The notes: a model not told the origin generated them from the letters alone. DNA of 64,000 nt from Treponema sp. (GCA_017395545.1 JAFPUF010000009.1:1-64000), one strand, 5' to 3'. Positions 17,632-27,043 are shown, numbered from the stretch's first letter. Made by a program: numbers and translations.

Positions 17632-18946
17632 GAGTTTCAATCGGCTTTTCTTTGCCTGCTTTTATGGCGGGCAGAACGCTTACTAAAAGTGAAAGAACAA
17701 TCGTGCCTGCTGCAATCAATGCAATTTCTTTTGCGGGAATTATAACCGGTATGTTCTGAAGATAAAATGCTTCGTCCAGAAGATGAACCGTAACGTAGTT
17801 TGAAAGGTTTCCGTCTGTCACATAATAAAAAATCTTAAAGAAAAAGTTTACGACTGCTTCAATCGCTGTCATAAGGCTGCTGAAATGTACGGAAGCAAGA
17901 AGACCTGCCGGAAGACCGAAAAGAAGACCGAAAAAGCCCGTTACGCCTCCGGTTACGATAAAAGCGAGGGCAATTCCTTTCTGACTGGCACCGAGACTCT
18001 TTAAAATCGCTATTTCTTTTTTTCGTTCGATTACGAGCATTACAAGTGCACTTGAGATATTTACGGATGCAACAAGAACAATCAAAAACATGATGAATAT
18101 GAGCATAATCTGAGTTGAGGCGAAATTTTCGTACTGTGCGGTGTTTAGGTCGTTCCAGCGGTAAAGCCTGCCAGAGGAAGACAAAAGGGGCGAGAGGGTT
18201 CTGTAAGTTTTCTCAAGGTCCACTGAAAAAGCGTCGTTCGTCTCAATTCCAAGGACAGCGGAAGCGGACGACGATGAGATGAGGGTGAAACCGGATTCAA
18301 GCGAGACGAAAAGCCAGAGAGCGTCAAGCTCCTGATAGCCAGAGGAGACAATCCCGCTCACTTTTAGGCTCGTTATTTTGGGGAGCGTTTTTCCGGAGGC
18401 GTTTTCTTTCGTCGTGATGAGCCTTATCGTGGAGCCCGCTTTTACGCCGAGATTTTCCGAAAGTTTTTTTCCGAGAACGCAGGTGTTTTTTGAAGAAAGG
18501 TCTGTGGTGCCGTCCAGAACCTCAAAAAGGTTTTTAAAAGACTCGTTTTTTTCAAAAATATCGTTTTCGACGGCACGGATTGAAGCGCCGAAACGGCCTT
18601 CTTTTGAGGAGACAAGTCCGATTCCCTGAAGCTCGGGAAATACATTTTTTACGTTGTCGTCGTACATTTTTATGCTTTCAGACAGATTTTTGAGACTGAC
18701 GGCTGACTGTGAATATTCTGATGAAGGGTAGAGAACCAGCTGAATGTGTGAGGACGAAAGACCTATCATTCTGTCGGTGATTCCTTTTATCATTCCGTTT
18801 GAGACTGTGAGGACAACGACAAGCGGAACAAGGCTTATTCCGATGCAGACAAGGGCGCCGAAAAGTGATTTCCTTGCGTTTGATTTTTTTCCGGTTCTTG
18901 GGAAGAGAAGCCTTGAAGCAAAAAGAAGTGATGATTCCAGTGTCAT
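17618..18946 (-). CDS. Lipoprotein-releasing ABC transporter permease (LolE/LolC type)
   Basis: 442 residues with the FtsX/LolCE layout: an N-terminal membrane helix, a large periplasmic MacB-like domain (~50-260), then three membrane helices at the C-terminus. The coupling-helix motif VIERKKEIAILKSLGASQKGI sits between helices 2 and 3. With LolD and a second permease upstream it should extract lipoproteins from the inner membrane for sorting. This fits a genome rich in lipoproteins. It starts 4 bases after the lolD stop, in the same operon. Confidence 0.87.
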   Translation of the reverse strand: MTLESSLLFASRLLFPRTGKKSNARKSLFGALVCIGISLVPLVVVLTVSNGMIKGITDRMIGLSSSHIQLVLYPSSEYSQSAVSLKNLSESIKMYDDNVKNVFPELQGIGLVSSKEGRFGASIRAVENDIFEKNESFKNLFEVLDGTTDLSSKNTCVLGKKLSENLGVKAGSTIRLITTKENASGKTLPKITSLKVSGIVSSGYQELDALWLFVSLESGFTLISSSSASAVLGIETNDAFSVDLEKTYRTLSPLLSSSGRLYRWNDLNTAQYENFASTQIMLIFIMFLIVLVASVNISSALVMLVIERKKEIAILKSLGASQKGIALAFIVTGGVTGFFGLLFGLPAGLLASVHFSSLMTAIEAVVNFFFKIFYYVTDGNLSNYVTVHLLDEAFYLQNIPVIIPAKEIALIAAGTIVLSLLVSVLPAIKAGKEKPIETLRKI

Positions 18947-18950
18947 TTTT

Positions 18951-19649
18951 TTAAGCCTTCTCTATAAAATCATGAAGTTCGAGAGCGCCTTTCTTTATCG
19001 AGTAGCACAGGTCGCCTTTTTTTGCAAGATTTATGTCGTGAGTAACCAGAATCAGAGTTTTTTTGTAGTTTGATGCCATTGAAAAAAGCAGTTCGCCAAT
19101 CTTCCCGGCGTTTTCCGGGTCAAGGTTTCCTGTCGGTTCATCTGCAAGAATAAGCTGCGGGTCATTTATGAGGGAGCGCGCTACGGCGACTCTCTGACGC
19201 TCTCCGCCCGAAAGCTTTCCCGGAAGGTGATTGAGACGCTTTTCGAGGCCTACATCACAAAGAAGGGTTTTTGCCCGTTCCATGGCGGTTTTTTTAGGAA
19301 CGCCTGCCATAAGGGCCGGAAGATATGTGTTTTCCAGTGCGGTAAAATCTTTTAAAAGATAGTGGAACTGAAAAATAAGCCCCAGAAAGTGCGTGCGGTA
19401 TTCCGAGAGTTTTTTTTCTGTGAGATTGAAAAGATCGTATTCCCTGCATTTTATGGAGCCGTCTGTAGCGTTGTCGAGCCCTCCGATTATGTTGAGGAAT
19501 GTACTTTTTCCGCTTCCGCTTTCGCCGACAATTGTGATTTTTTTGCCGGCCTCAATTTCGAGATTCAGATTTTTGAGAATCGTGAGGTTTTCGCCCTCAG
19601 ATTTGTAAGTCTTTTCAAGATTTTTTATGTTTACGATTATGTCACTCAT
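18951..19649 (-). CDS. lolD: Lipoprotein-releasing ABC transporter ATP-binding protein LolD
   Basis: 232 residues. Walker A GESGSGKST, signature LSGGERQRVAVAR, Walker B LILADEPTGNLD and the switch His in LVTHD are all intact. The MacB/LolD-type sequence (NLEKTYKSEGENLTILKNLNLEI start, FQFHYLLKDFTALEN) and the position between two FtsX-type permease genes identify it as LolD. It powers lipoprotein release from the inner membrane. It overlaps the upstream permease gene by 8 bases. Confidence 0.92.
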   Translation of the reverse strand: MSDIIVNIKNLEKTYKSEGENLTILKNLNLEIEAGKKITIVGESGSGKSTFLNIIGGLDNATDGSIKCREYDLFNLTEKKLSEYRTHFLGLIFQFHYLLKDFTALENTYLPALMAGVPKKTAMERAKTLLCDVGLEKRLNHLPGKLSGGERQRVAVARSLINDPQLILADEPTGNLDPENAGKIGELLFSMASNYKKTLILVTHDINLAKKGDLCYSIKKGALELHDFIEKA

Positions 19650-20937
19650 CTCTCATTACCTCAACGACTGTCAGTTTTAAAACTCCGCGGCTCGCAACAA
19701 AAGAAGCGAGGAGTGAGGAGCAGATTCCGAACAAAGTTATCATTATGACTTCTCCCGCAAAAATTTTCGGGGGAATGCTTGCATATAAAAGGAACATCGG
19801 GTTCTCCGTAACAAAATCCGCATTTGCCGGATTCGTAATCATGACGGAAAGCAGCGTGAAATAGTATGAGATTTTTGAGAGAACCATAAAAACTGTGTCG
19901 ATGTTCAGGGTGAGGAAAAGTCCGAGAAGCATGCCTGGAACGGCTCCAAGGAAGCCGGTTAAGAAGCCCTGCATGACGAAGATTGACTGAATTTCCTTTT
20001 TTTTGCCGCCGAATGCGCTCAGAACTGATATTTCCTCACGTCTTTCATAAACCATTCGCCTCATTCCGTTGAAAATATTGATTGCGACGACGACGAAAAT
20101 CAGAAAGACGAGGAACATCAGCATGTTTTTTTCGACCTGAAGTGCCCCGAAGAAAGAACGGTTGTAGCTTTTCCAGGACTCGCACTTAAGTGAAGGATAA
20201 GTTTTTTGAATCTTCTGGATTTCACGGTCGCAGTCGTTCTCGTTGAAAAGCTTGATTCCGTAAATGAGCTTCGCGTCTTTTCCGAAATATTTCTGACCAT
20301 TCTCAAGACTGATGAAAGCGAAGGTTGAATTGATGTCGGCATAGCCTGTGTGAAAGATTCCTGTGACTGTGAAGATTCTGTCGCCTGAGAATAAATCAAC
20401 GTCACTTCCGCCGGAAAGCGCGTAGAGATTAATTCGGCTTCCGGTTCTTGCTCCGGTTTTTCTGGCAAGGTCTGAGCCGATTACGATTTTGTTTTCTGTG
20501 AACTCGTCGTCAGTAAGGTCAAAGCTTCCTGAAATCATATTTACATATTTTTTAAAGAAAGAGTCATCCTCACGTACTGTGGCAGGAACTGCCTTTATCA
20601 TTGCGGCAGCTTCACGGCCTGAAGTGCCGGTTACAAGCGACTGGGCTTCATAAAACGGTGTGACCGAGCGGATGGACTGTGATTCAGAAATATCGGAAAA
20701 CAAAACATCGCCTTCCCCCTCCACACGGATATGATACGAAGAGATTTCCATTATTACATCGATGAAGCTGTGCTGAAAGCCGTTCATTACGCTTATGACC
20801 GTAATCAATGTCATGACGCCGAAACAGATTCCGAGGGTAGCGAGCGTTGTTGTGGCTCGTGATGCGCCTTTGCGGTCAACTTTTGCAAAACGCCTTGAGA
20901 CGAAAAAAATCCATGAAAGTGCAGGTTTGATTTTCAT
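19642..20937 (-). CDS. Lipoprotein-releasing ABC transporter permease (LolC/LolE type)
   Basis: 431 residues with the same topology as the second permease: a helix near residues 25-50, a long periplasmic domain, and three C-terminal helices. The cytosolic motif MVYERREEISVLSAFGGKKKEI lies between helices. The signature N-terminus with FVSRRF and TTLATLGICFGVMTLITVISVMNGFQ is typical of LolC/E. It is the first gene of the lolC-lolD-lolE operon. The ATG lies only 12 bases after a TATAAT on the minus strand, so the leader is extremely short. Confidence 0.88.
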   Translation of the reverse strand: MKIKPALSWIFFVSRRFAKVDRKGASRATTTLATLGICFGVMTLITVISVMNGFQHSFIDVIMEISSYHIRVEGEGDVLFSDISESQSIRSVTPFYEAQSLVTGTSGREAAAMIKAVPATVREDDSFFKKYVNMISGSFDLTDDEFTENKIVIGSDLARKTGARTGSRINLYALSGGSDVDLFSGDRIFTVTGIFHTGYADINSTFAFISLENGQKYFGKDAKLIYGIKLFNENDCDREIQKIQKTYPSLKCESWKSYNRSFFGALQVEKNMLMFLVFLIFVVVAINIFNGMRRMVYERREEISVLSAFGGKKKEIQSIFVMQGFLTGFLGAVPGMLLGLFLTLNIDTVFMVLSKISYYFTLLSVMITNPANADFVTENPMFLLYASIPPKIFAGEVIMITLFGICSSLLASFVASRGVLKLTVVEVMRDE

Positions 20938-20949
20938 TTTAGACTCACA

Positions 20950-21002
20950 ATTATATTAAAAAGTAAGATTCGTTTCCATATTCTTAAAATTTCTGATATA
21001 AT
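20950..21002. promoter_or_regulatory. Back-to-back divergent promoters for lolCDE (minus) and the HAD gene (plus)
   Basis: Plus strand: an extended -10, TGATATAAT at 20994-21002, ends 7 bases before the HAD ATG, with a weak -35 (TTCCAT, 20974-20979). Minus strand: TATAAT at 20955-20950 with a weak -35 TGGAAA at 20978-20973. The two -35 regions coincide, so the promoters should compete or be co-regulated. Confidence 0.6.
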
Positions 21003-21009
21003 CCTGCCT

Positions 21010-21678
21010 ATGAAAGAAATTAAGGCTGTTATTTTTGACATGGACGGCATTCTGCTTGATACTGAATCACTTTGTAAAATCTGCTGGAGAAGGGCGGCAA
21101 AAGAATATAATGTTCAGAATATAGACGAAATTTTTATGCAGTGCGTAGGGCGGAGCAGGGCTGATACGAAACGGCTTTTACAGAATTATCTTCCTTCCGA
21201 AAAAGAGGCGGGCGAGTTCCGGGAGCGGGCAGGAGAACTTTTTGATGAGGTCTGGCACGAAGAAGGTCTGAAAAAAATGCCTTTCGTCTCCGAGTGCCTT
21301 GAATCGCTCAAAAATGCGGGCTTCAGGCTTTCAGTTGCAAGTTCGACAAGGGCTGTAAAAGTCCATCCTCAGCTTGAGCAGGCCGGAATCCACGATTATT
21401 TTGAGACGATAACGACAGGTGACATGGTCGCTCATTCAAAGCCTGATCCGGAAATCTACTTAAAGGCGGCAGAATCCTTAAAACTTTCCCCTGAAGAATG
21501 CGTGGCAATCGAGGACAGCCCGAATGGTGTGCGTTCTGCGACAGCCGCAGGAATAAAATGCATCATGGTGCCTGACATGATTGCTCCGGATGACGAAATG
21601 AAAGAAAAAGCCTGGAAAATTTTTAAAAACCTCAAGGAGACGGCAGAATTTTTGTGCGCCCCGGAGAAAGCACTTTAA
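21010..21678 (+). CDS. HAD-superfamily hydrolase (beta-phosphoglucomutase-like)
   Basis: 222 residues. Motif I is FDMDGILLDTE with the nucleophile Asp and general acid/base Asp, motif II VASSTR, the motif III lysine HSKPDPEIY and motif IV AIEDSPNGV, as in subfamily IA phosphatases and beta-phosphoglucomutases. The alpha-helical cap follows motif I. The exact sugar-phosphate substrate cannot be read from sequence. The -10 element ends 7 bases before the ATG and no ribosome site is present, so the mRNA may be leaderless. Its TAA overlaps the next ATG (TAATG). Confidence 0.88.
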   Translation: MKEIKAVIFDMDGILLDTESLCKICWRRAAKEYNVQNIDEIFMQCVGRSRADTKRLLQNYLPSEKEAGEFRERAGELFDEVWHEEGLKKMPFVSECLESLKNAGFRLSVASSTRAVKVHPQLEQAGIHDYFETITTGDMVAHSKPDPEIYLKAAESLKLSPEECVAIEDSPNGVRSATAAGIKCIMVPDMIAPDDEMKEKAWKIFKNLKETAEFLCAPEKAL

Positions 21679-23954
21679 TGAAAAACTCACTCCCGGTCTG
21701 CATTTTATTCCTTGTCGCTTGTTCCCTGTTTTTTTACGGCTGTGCTTCTTCTCCTTCCGAAAATGCTCCTTTGACTGAAACGGACGACACTGAAATCGTG
21801 CGGCTTGCCCCTGATGTAAGGCCTGAGATGCTTTCTGCGGGATTCTGGCTTTCACGCTCAAAAAAAACTCAGAAAGTGAAAATGACTCTTTCTGAGATTG
21901 CAGCCTTCAACCGTGCAAACGAAAAAATTCTTTTCCCGGGCTCGGATACTTATTACATATCATGCGACCTCAGAAAAAGCGATTCCGTGATGACATCCTC
22001 TGAGATAAAGCAGGATATGGCAAAATATTCAGAAAAAAATCCCTGGTACAAGAAGATTACCAGTAAAAAAGGTGAGAAAACCGTTCCCCTGACAAAAAAA
22101 GACTGGAAAAAGTTCAACGAGTCAATGAATGTTGCACCTCTTTCTGCAAAAAAAGATTTCCCTGTCAGAAAAGCGGTCTGCGTGAGAAGGAGCAATATCC
22201 GTCTTCTGCCGAACGAAGATTTTTATTCTGATGACGAAAATTACTGGTACGACGACATTCTCTCAAATTCCGGAATCCTCATGAATGAGCCGGTGCTTGT
22301 TCTCTGGGAAAGCCGGGACAAGTCTTATTTTTATGTGAAAACTTCTTTCTGTGCTGGCTGGGTGCCTTCTTCAGACATTGCCTTCTGTTCTGACGAGGAA
22401 TTTGAAAGGCGTTTTGACTATCCGGAAAAAAATCAGAAAAGTTTTGTCGTCATAACTGAGGACAGGTATACCCTCCATGATGATTATGCAGTTTCCCTTG
22501 ATAAAAAAAATTTTTCTTCTTCAAAAGATTTGTTTCTGGGCACGTTTCTTTTTACGGCTGACTGGAACGACGAGAGGTTTTCAGACATTTTCTCTGAGCG
22601 GGAGCCGTTCTCTTCGTATCTGGTCGAGATTCCATGTAAAAACGAGGACGGCACTCTGGGAGAAAACTATGCTGCCATTCCTGCAGGAGTCTGTTCTCCG
22701 GGACTTCTCCCTTATACCAGTGAGAACGTGCTGAACCTGGCTTTTAAAATGCTCGGGAACAGATACGGCTGGGGCGGAATGGCTTTGATGCGGGACTGCT
22801 CGGAATATCTCAAGGATATTTTCCGTTGTTTCGGTTTTAACTTTCCGAGAAACAGCCGTGCTCAGCTTTCAATGGCAGGAAAAACGCTTGATTTTAACAA
22901 AAAATCGCTTGATTCGAAAAAAGCCGCCCTTTCTTCCCTTGAGCCTGGAACTTTTCTCGGATTTCCGGGGCACGTTTTTATGTATCTGGGCACTGTAAAC
23001 GGAAAAAATTATGTCCTCAGTGCGCTCGGTTCGTATTATAAAAAAGAAAAATCTGCAGATTCTTCTGAAGAATATACGCTCACAAAAATAAATGCGAATT
23101 CCGTGAGCATAAATACTGTGGATGAACTCAGAAAAACCGGAATCAGCTGGGCGGAAAACCTTACGAACGCAAAACTTCTGGAAAATGACGGAAAATTTGC
23201 GGATGACAGAATCGGCCTCAACCTGAAATGGAAGTTTTCTGATTTTTCAAAAATCAATTCCGGAAAAGCGGTTCTGTACAAGGCTGCATCAAACCGGAAA
23301 AACATAACCGTTGCCGTAAACGCGGGTCACGGAACGCGGGGCGGCGACAAAGAAAAGACGTTCTCTCATCCCGATAAAACCCCGAAAGTTACAGGCGGGA
23401 CAAATGCGAAGGGGGCCGTCGAGTCAATCGCCGTGAGCGTGGGAATGACTTTTTCTGACGGAAAAAAAGAAGCCGACGTGACTTTGCGGTGCGCCCGCTT
23501 TCTGAAAAACCGTCTGTTAAAAAAAGGATATGACGTTCTGATGATTCGCGAGACTTCTGATGTTCAGCTGGATAATGTCGCCCGTACAGTGATTTCGAAT
23601 AATTCTGCGGACATTCATATTGCCGTTCATTTTGATCAGGACGGTCAGAAAGAAGACAAAGGCTGTTTTTACTGCTCGATTCCTGAAGAACTGAAAATAC
23701 TTCCGACCGTGAAAAATCACTGGAAAGAAAGTGAGCGGCTGGGAGGCTGCCTCATAACATCTCTCGAGAAAGCAGGCTTAAAAATCTTTAAGAACGGAAA
23801 ATTTGAGACTGACCTTACCCAGACTTCTTTCAGCACGATTCCGACTGTGGACATTGAGCTTGGAAACCAGCACACAGACACTTCCACCGAAGGACTCAAA
23901 AGCAGGGCAGATGCGCTGTGCGAAGGTATCGAAAAATATTTTACTCAACAATGA
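21678..23954 (+). CDS. Two-enzyme peptidoglycan hydrolase lipoprotein (NlpC/P60 plus N-acetylmuramoyl-L-alanine amidase)
   Basis: 758 residues from the ATG at 21678, whose signal peptide ends in the lipobox FFYGC. Order: an SH3-like region (~170-240, FYVKTSFCAGWVPSSD), then an NlpC/P60 domain with catalytic Cys in GGMALMRDCSEYLKD (near 373) and His in FPGHVFMYLG (near 430). A C-terminal Amidase_3 domain follows, from VAVNAGHGTRGG (near 547) with the first Zn His, later ADIHIAVHFD and ending in VDIELGNQHTD. It would cut both the stem peptide and the amide bond between MurNAc and L-Ala. Between the two Amidase_3 histidine motifs the Glu position should be checked. It is coupled to the HAD gene and its coding end overlaps the convergent M30 gene by 14 bases. 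Confidence 0.85.
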   Translation: MKNSLPVCILFLVACSLFFYGCASSPSENAPLTETDDTEIVRLAPDVRPEMLSAGFWLSRSKKTQKVKMTLSEIAAFNRANEKILFPGSDTYYISCDLRKSDSVMTSSEIKQDMAKYSEKNPWYKKITSKKGEKTVPLTKKDWKKFNESMNVAPLSAKKDFPVRKAVCVRRSNIRLLPNEDFYSDDENYWYDDILSNSGILMNEPVLVLWESRDKSYFYVKTSFCAGWVPSSDIAFCSDEEFERRFDYPEKNQKSFVVITEDRYTLHDDYAVSLDKKNFSSSKDLFLGTFLFTADWNDERFSDIFSEREPFSSYLVEIPCKNEDGTLGENYAAIPAGVCSPGLLPYTSENVLNLAFKMLGNRYGWGGMALMRDCSEYLKDIFRCFGFNFPRNSRAQLSMAGKTLDFNKKSLDSKKAALSSLEPGTFLGFPGHVFMYLGTVNGKNYVLSALGSYYKKEKSADSSEEYTLTKINANSVSINTVDELRKTGISWAENLTNAKLLENDGKFADDRIGLNLKWKFSDFSKINSGKAVLYKAASNRKNITVAVNAGHGTRGGDKEKTFSHPDKTPKVTGGTNAKGAVESIAVSVGMTFSDGKKEADVTLRCARFLKNRLLKKGYDVLMIRETSDVQLDNVARTVISNNSADIHIAVHFDQDGQKEDKGCFYCSIPEELKILPTVKNHWKESERLGGCLITSLEKAGLKIFKNGKFETDLTQTSFSTIPTVDIELGNQHTDTSTEGLKSRADALCEGIEKYFTQQ

Positions 23955-25773
23955 TATAAACTTTCTGGCTTGTAGAAATTCCGCTGGTATTGAAATTAAG
24001 CGTTACGGTGCTGTCTGTCGCAGTTCCGGCTTTCTGAAGGGTGATTCCGTAAGGCCGGAGAGTTACCTGAGAGCTGTAACCATAGAGAAGCGGACCGTCA
24101 AATTTATAGTAAGTGGTCGAATTCTTGCATTCAGAATAAGTTTCAGGGAGAGCTGAAGCAAGGTTCCACAAATCAATCTGTTCCAGAGAATAGCTGTAGC
24201 CGTTCAGGTTGAGTTCTGAACTTGAAGGACCTGCCTTAAAGCCATAATCATCGCTGCTCAAAACGCATGCTGCCGTATAATTTTTAAGCAGTTCCTCCAT
24301 TGAAGCGGCTTCTGAGCCTGTGGAAGACAGTGCTTTTGTAATTGCTTTTTCATCAGTGTATGCGTTTGTTGCGATTTCGTGCAGAAGTGAAATTCCTCCG
24401 TTATTTCTTAAGAGCCATGCGCCGAATGCGTAGTTGTTTGAGTAAGAGTAATAGACTTCCGGGCTGCTTTCTTTGTATTCAAGGCCGACATCATAATAGT
24501 GGCGGTTGAAGAGCGGAAGTCGTGAGACCGGGGAGTCGTCTTCGCTGAAATCTGAGTCAAGTTCGCACAATGTTGAGTACATTATGTCCTCGCAGAGCAT
24601 TGATTTCATTTCGTTGTAGGCGGTTCCTGTCTGGAGACCGTTTTCCATTGATTTTACTCCGAAGTCAATCATGTGCTGGAATTCATGGGCGAGGGTAGAG
24701 TATACCGTGCTTGTGTAGGCGACGGCATAGTAGGCATCCACATAGAAATATTTTCCTTTGTTTGAGTATTTGTAGACTGAGCTTGGATTTGAGAGATAGA
24801 AATAGTCCTTGGCATAGAAATATCCGACGACGCTTCCTGAGTTCGTGCCGTTCGAGTAGTCTTTTCCGATGTCATAAATCACGATGTTCACGATTTCGCC
24901 GGTCTCTGAGTAGTCGCTCATTGCGATTTGTGAGGAAAGACTTGTGTTTGATGAAAGATAGTTTGATTCTTCTCCGAAAACATTGCGGATTTTTAAGTAC
25001 ATTGAGTCAAAATTTGATGCGATTTTTTCTGCGATTTCAGAATTGATTTTTTCACCGCTCGCAGATGATGAAGTCCAGTTGTCGCTTACGACCCAGACAT
25101 AGCAGTATTCGCCGAGGGCACGGAGGGTTGCAGTTTCGGCCGCAAAAGTCGAGATGTCTTCATCCTGATCGATGTAGATTGAGCGGGTCGCAGTTCCGAC
25201 ATCACTTTCTGTATAGACCGTCGGAGTTACTTTTGTGATTGAAGAACTTAGAGAGCGGGAATATGACTCTTCGATTTGAGGAAGATTCTGATTTAAAGAG
25301 AGCGAGACGCAGTGACGGGGACCTGTTTTTCCGCCGGATGAGGAAGTTCCCGAAGAAGAACCTGAAGAAGAAGTGGTTGAGCTTGTATCGCCTGAAGAAA
25401 GGGAAATGCCTGTCCCGCCCGTGATATAGCGTGTGTAAGAAGAAGAGATTGCCGTGTCGGTAGGATTTGTTTTTGTGAGGTAGATTGTTTGTCCGCTTGT
25501 AAGTCCTTCGAGCGTGACGCTGGCTGTTGATGAAGAAACCTCGAAGATGTTTGCAGAATCAGTGACGGTGAATGTTTCGCTTGTGCCTGATGAAGCCGTT
25601 GTCGTTGTTCCGGATGAAGATGTAGAAGTTCCTGAAGTTTTCCCGGTGTTTGCGCCGTTTCCTGAAGTTGAAGTTGTGGAACCTGAAGATTCTGATTCAC
25701 TGGTTGAAATCTGGTTGTCGCAGGCTGTAAAAATAAAGACCAGTGTGATGATTAAAAAAATTGTCTTTTTCAT
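23941..25773 (-). CDS. M30-like zinc metallopeptidase lipoprotein
   Basis: 610 residues. The signal peptide ends in the lipobox FIFTAC. Residues ~25-75 and 120-150 are nearly all Ser, Thr and Gly, a flexible surface linker. The zinc motif HEFQHMIDF (HExxH near residue 363) lies in an arrangement like the hyicolysin/M30 family, preceded by a SxYSTLAHE context and followed by a helix and a Glu-rich segment (EDIMYSTL). It should be an exported, membrane-tethered protease. A TATAAT on the minus strand (25812-25807) and a GGGGG ribosome site precede it. A 196-base gap separates it from the ABC ATPase gene upstream. Confidence 0.72.
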   Translation of the reverse strand: MKKTIFLIITLVFIFTACDNQISTSESESSGSTTSTSGNGANTGKTSGTSTSSSGTTTTASSGTSETFTVTDSANIFEVSSSTASVTLEGLTSGQTIYLTKTNPTDTAISSSYTRYITGGTGISLSSGDTSSTTSSSGSSSGTSSSGGKTGPRHCVSLSLNQNLPQIEESYSRSLSSSITKVTPTVYTESDVGTATRSIYIDQDEDISTFAAETATLRALGEYCYVWVVSDNWTSSSASGEKINSEIAEKIASNFDSMYLKIRNVFGEESNYLSSNTSLSSQIAMSDYSETGEIVNIVIYDIGKDYSNGTNSGSVVGYFYAKDYFYLSNPSSVYKYSNKGKYFYVDAYYAVAYTSTVYSTLAHEFQHMIDFGVKSMENGLQTGTAYNEMKSMLCEDIMYSTLCELDSDFSEDDSPVSRLPLFNRHYYDVGLEYKESSPEVYYSYSNNYAFGAWLLRNNGGISLLHEIATNAYTDEKAITKALSSTGSEAASMEELLKNYTAACVLSSDDYGFKAGPSSSELNLNGYSYSLEQIDLWNLASALPETYSECKNSTTYYKFDGPLLYGYSSQVTLRPYGITLQKAGTATDSTVTLNFNTSGISTSQKVYIIVE

Positions 25774-25880
25774 AAAAATGCCCCCGTTTCATTAATTTTT
25801 CAAAAAATTATAAATCGAAGCGGGGAATGGTGCTTGTGATGAGCGTTAGAAGATGCTAAGAGAATTTTTAAGGATTGCAG

Positions 25881-25938
25881 AAAAGGGATGACAACTGAAG
25901 TGTACTTCATTAAACACTTCAAAAAGTCATCCCTTTTT
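25881..25938 (-). terminator. Two-stem terminator at the end of the ABC importer operon
   Basis: AAAAGGGATGAC (25881-25892) pairs with GTCATCCCTTTT (25926-25937), and an inner stem GAAGTGT (25897-25903) / ACACTTC (25914-25920) stacks inside. It ends the minus-strand ABC operon. The plus-strand T-run is the longer one, so it could also work in the other direction. Confidence 0.75.
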
Positions 25939-25969
25939 TTGGTTCGTCTTTCAACTTTCCGTTTTCCGT

Positions 25970-27043
25970 TTACAAAATGTATACTCCCTTTGTGTCGAAG
26001 TTGAGCGAGGCTTTTTCACCTGCCTCGTAGACTTTTCGGCCGAGCGGGTTGTAGTCGGTGATGTTGACATTCTTTCCGCCGACATCCACCTGATAGTACT
26101 GATAGCTTCCCATGAAGGTGCTGAATGTTACGGTTCCGTTAAGAATTCCTGTGTCGGAGAGTGTGACATTCTCTGGTCTGAGAACGAGAGAGCAATCTGA
26201 ACCTGCCGGAATATTTGCGTAGTTGAGAACTTCAATCTGACTTCCCGCTACTGTGATTTTTGCGGTCTCTCCGCTGGTCTCGTCTACTTTTGCGTCGAGA
26301 AAGTTTGCCTCACCGATGAAGTCTGCTACGAACTTGTTCTTCGGGCGGTAGTAGATTTCGCGCGGGGTGCCGATTTGCTCGACTTTTCCCTTGCTCATGA
26401 TGATAATCTGGTCTGAAATACTCATGGCCTCGCTCTGGTCGTGGGTGACATAGATCGCCGTGATTCCAACTTTCTGCTGAATCTTTCGGATTTCGGTGCG
26501 CATGGTGACACGGAGCTTTGCGTCCAGGTTTGAGAGAGGTTCGTCAAAAAGAAGGACTCCCGGCTCCATTACGAGCGCTCGTGCAAGGGCTACTCGCTGC
26601 TGCTGACCTCCTGAAAGCTGGTTTGTCATGCGGCCTTCCATTCCCTCCATTTCGACGAGCTTCAGGATATTCATGACTTTTTCGTGAATCACTTCTTTTG
26701 GAAGCTTTCGGATTTTGAGACCGTAAGCAACATTGTCAAAGACATTGTAGTGTGGTAAAAGGGCGTAGCTCTGGAAAACCATAGCCGTGTCTCGCTTGTT
26801 AGGCGGAAGAGCGTTGATTGCCTCGCCTCCAAGATAGATTTCGCCTTCGTCCGGGCTTTCGAATCCCGCAATCATACGTAATGTCGTTGTCTTTCCACAG
26901 CCGGAAGGACCCAGCAAAGTGACGAAGGTTCCCGGCTTGATGTCGAGGGTTGTGTCTTTTACGGCGTAAAAGTCCTTGCCTGTCTTCGGATCCTGATAGA
27001 TTTTAGATATATGGTCAAGGCGAACGCCTTTTTTTTCATTCAT
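25970..27043 (-). CDS. ABC transporter ATP-binding protein, ferric-iron/polyamine type (FbpC/PotA-like)
   Basis: 357 residues from the ATG at 27043, which has GGAGG just upstream; a TTG 15 bases earlier would include that site. Walker A GPSGCGKTT, Q-loop FQSYALLPHYNVF, signature LSGGQQQRVALAR, Walker B VLLFDEPLSNLD and VTHDQSEA are all intact. A C-terminal TOBE-type domain (~240-357) is typical of importers for sugars, polyamines, phosphonates and Fe3+. It energises the importer with the permease and binding protein encoded upstream. The hairpin element at 27.1-27.4 kb separates it from the permease gene. Confidence 0.88.
   Translation of the reverse strand: MNEKKGVRLDHISKIYQDPKTGKDFYAVKDTTLDIKPGTFVTLLGPSGCGKTTTLRMIAGFESPDEGEIYLGGEAINALPPNKRDTAMVFQSYALLPHYNVFDNVAYGLKIRKLPKEVIHEKVMNILKLVEMEGMEGRMTNQLSGGQQQRVALARALVMEPGVLLFDEPLSNLDAKLRVTMRTEIRKIQQKVGITAIYVTHDQSEAMSISDQIIIMSKGKVEQIGTPREIYYRPKNKFVADFIGEANFLDAKVDETSGETAKITVAGSQIEVLNYANIPAGSDCSLVLRPENVTLSDTGILNGTVTFSTFMGSYQYYQVDVGGKNVNITDYNPLGRKVYEAGEKASLNFDTKGVYIL

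Noticed and set aside
25314-25700. Repetitive, long open frames on both strands
   Set aside because: They are a by-product of the Ser/Thr/Gly-rich linkers of the M30-like lipoprotein on the minus strand; opposite-strand frames have no starts with ribosome sites.
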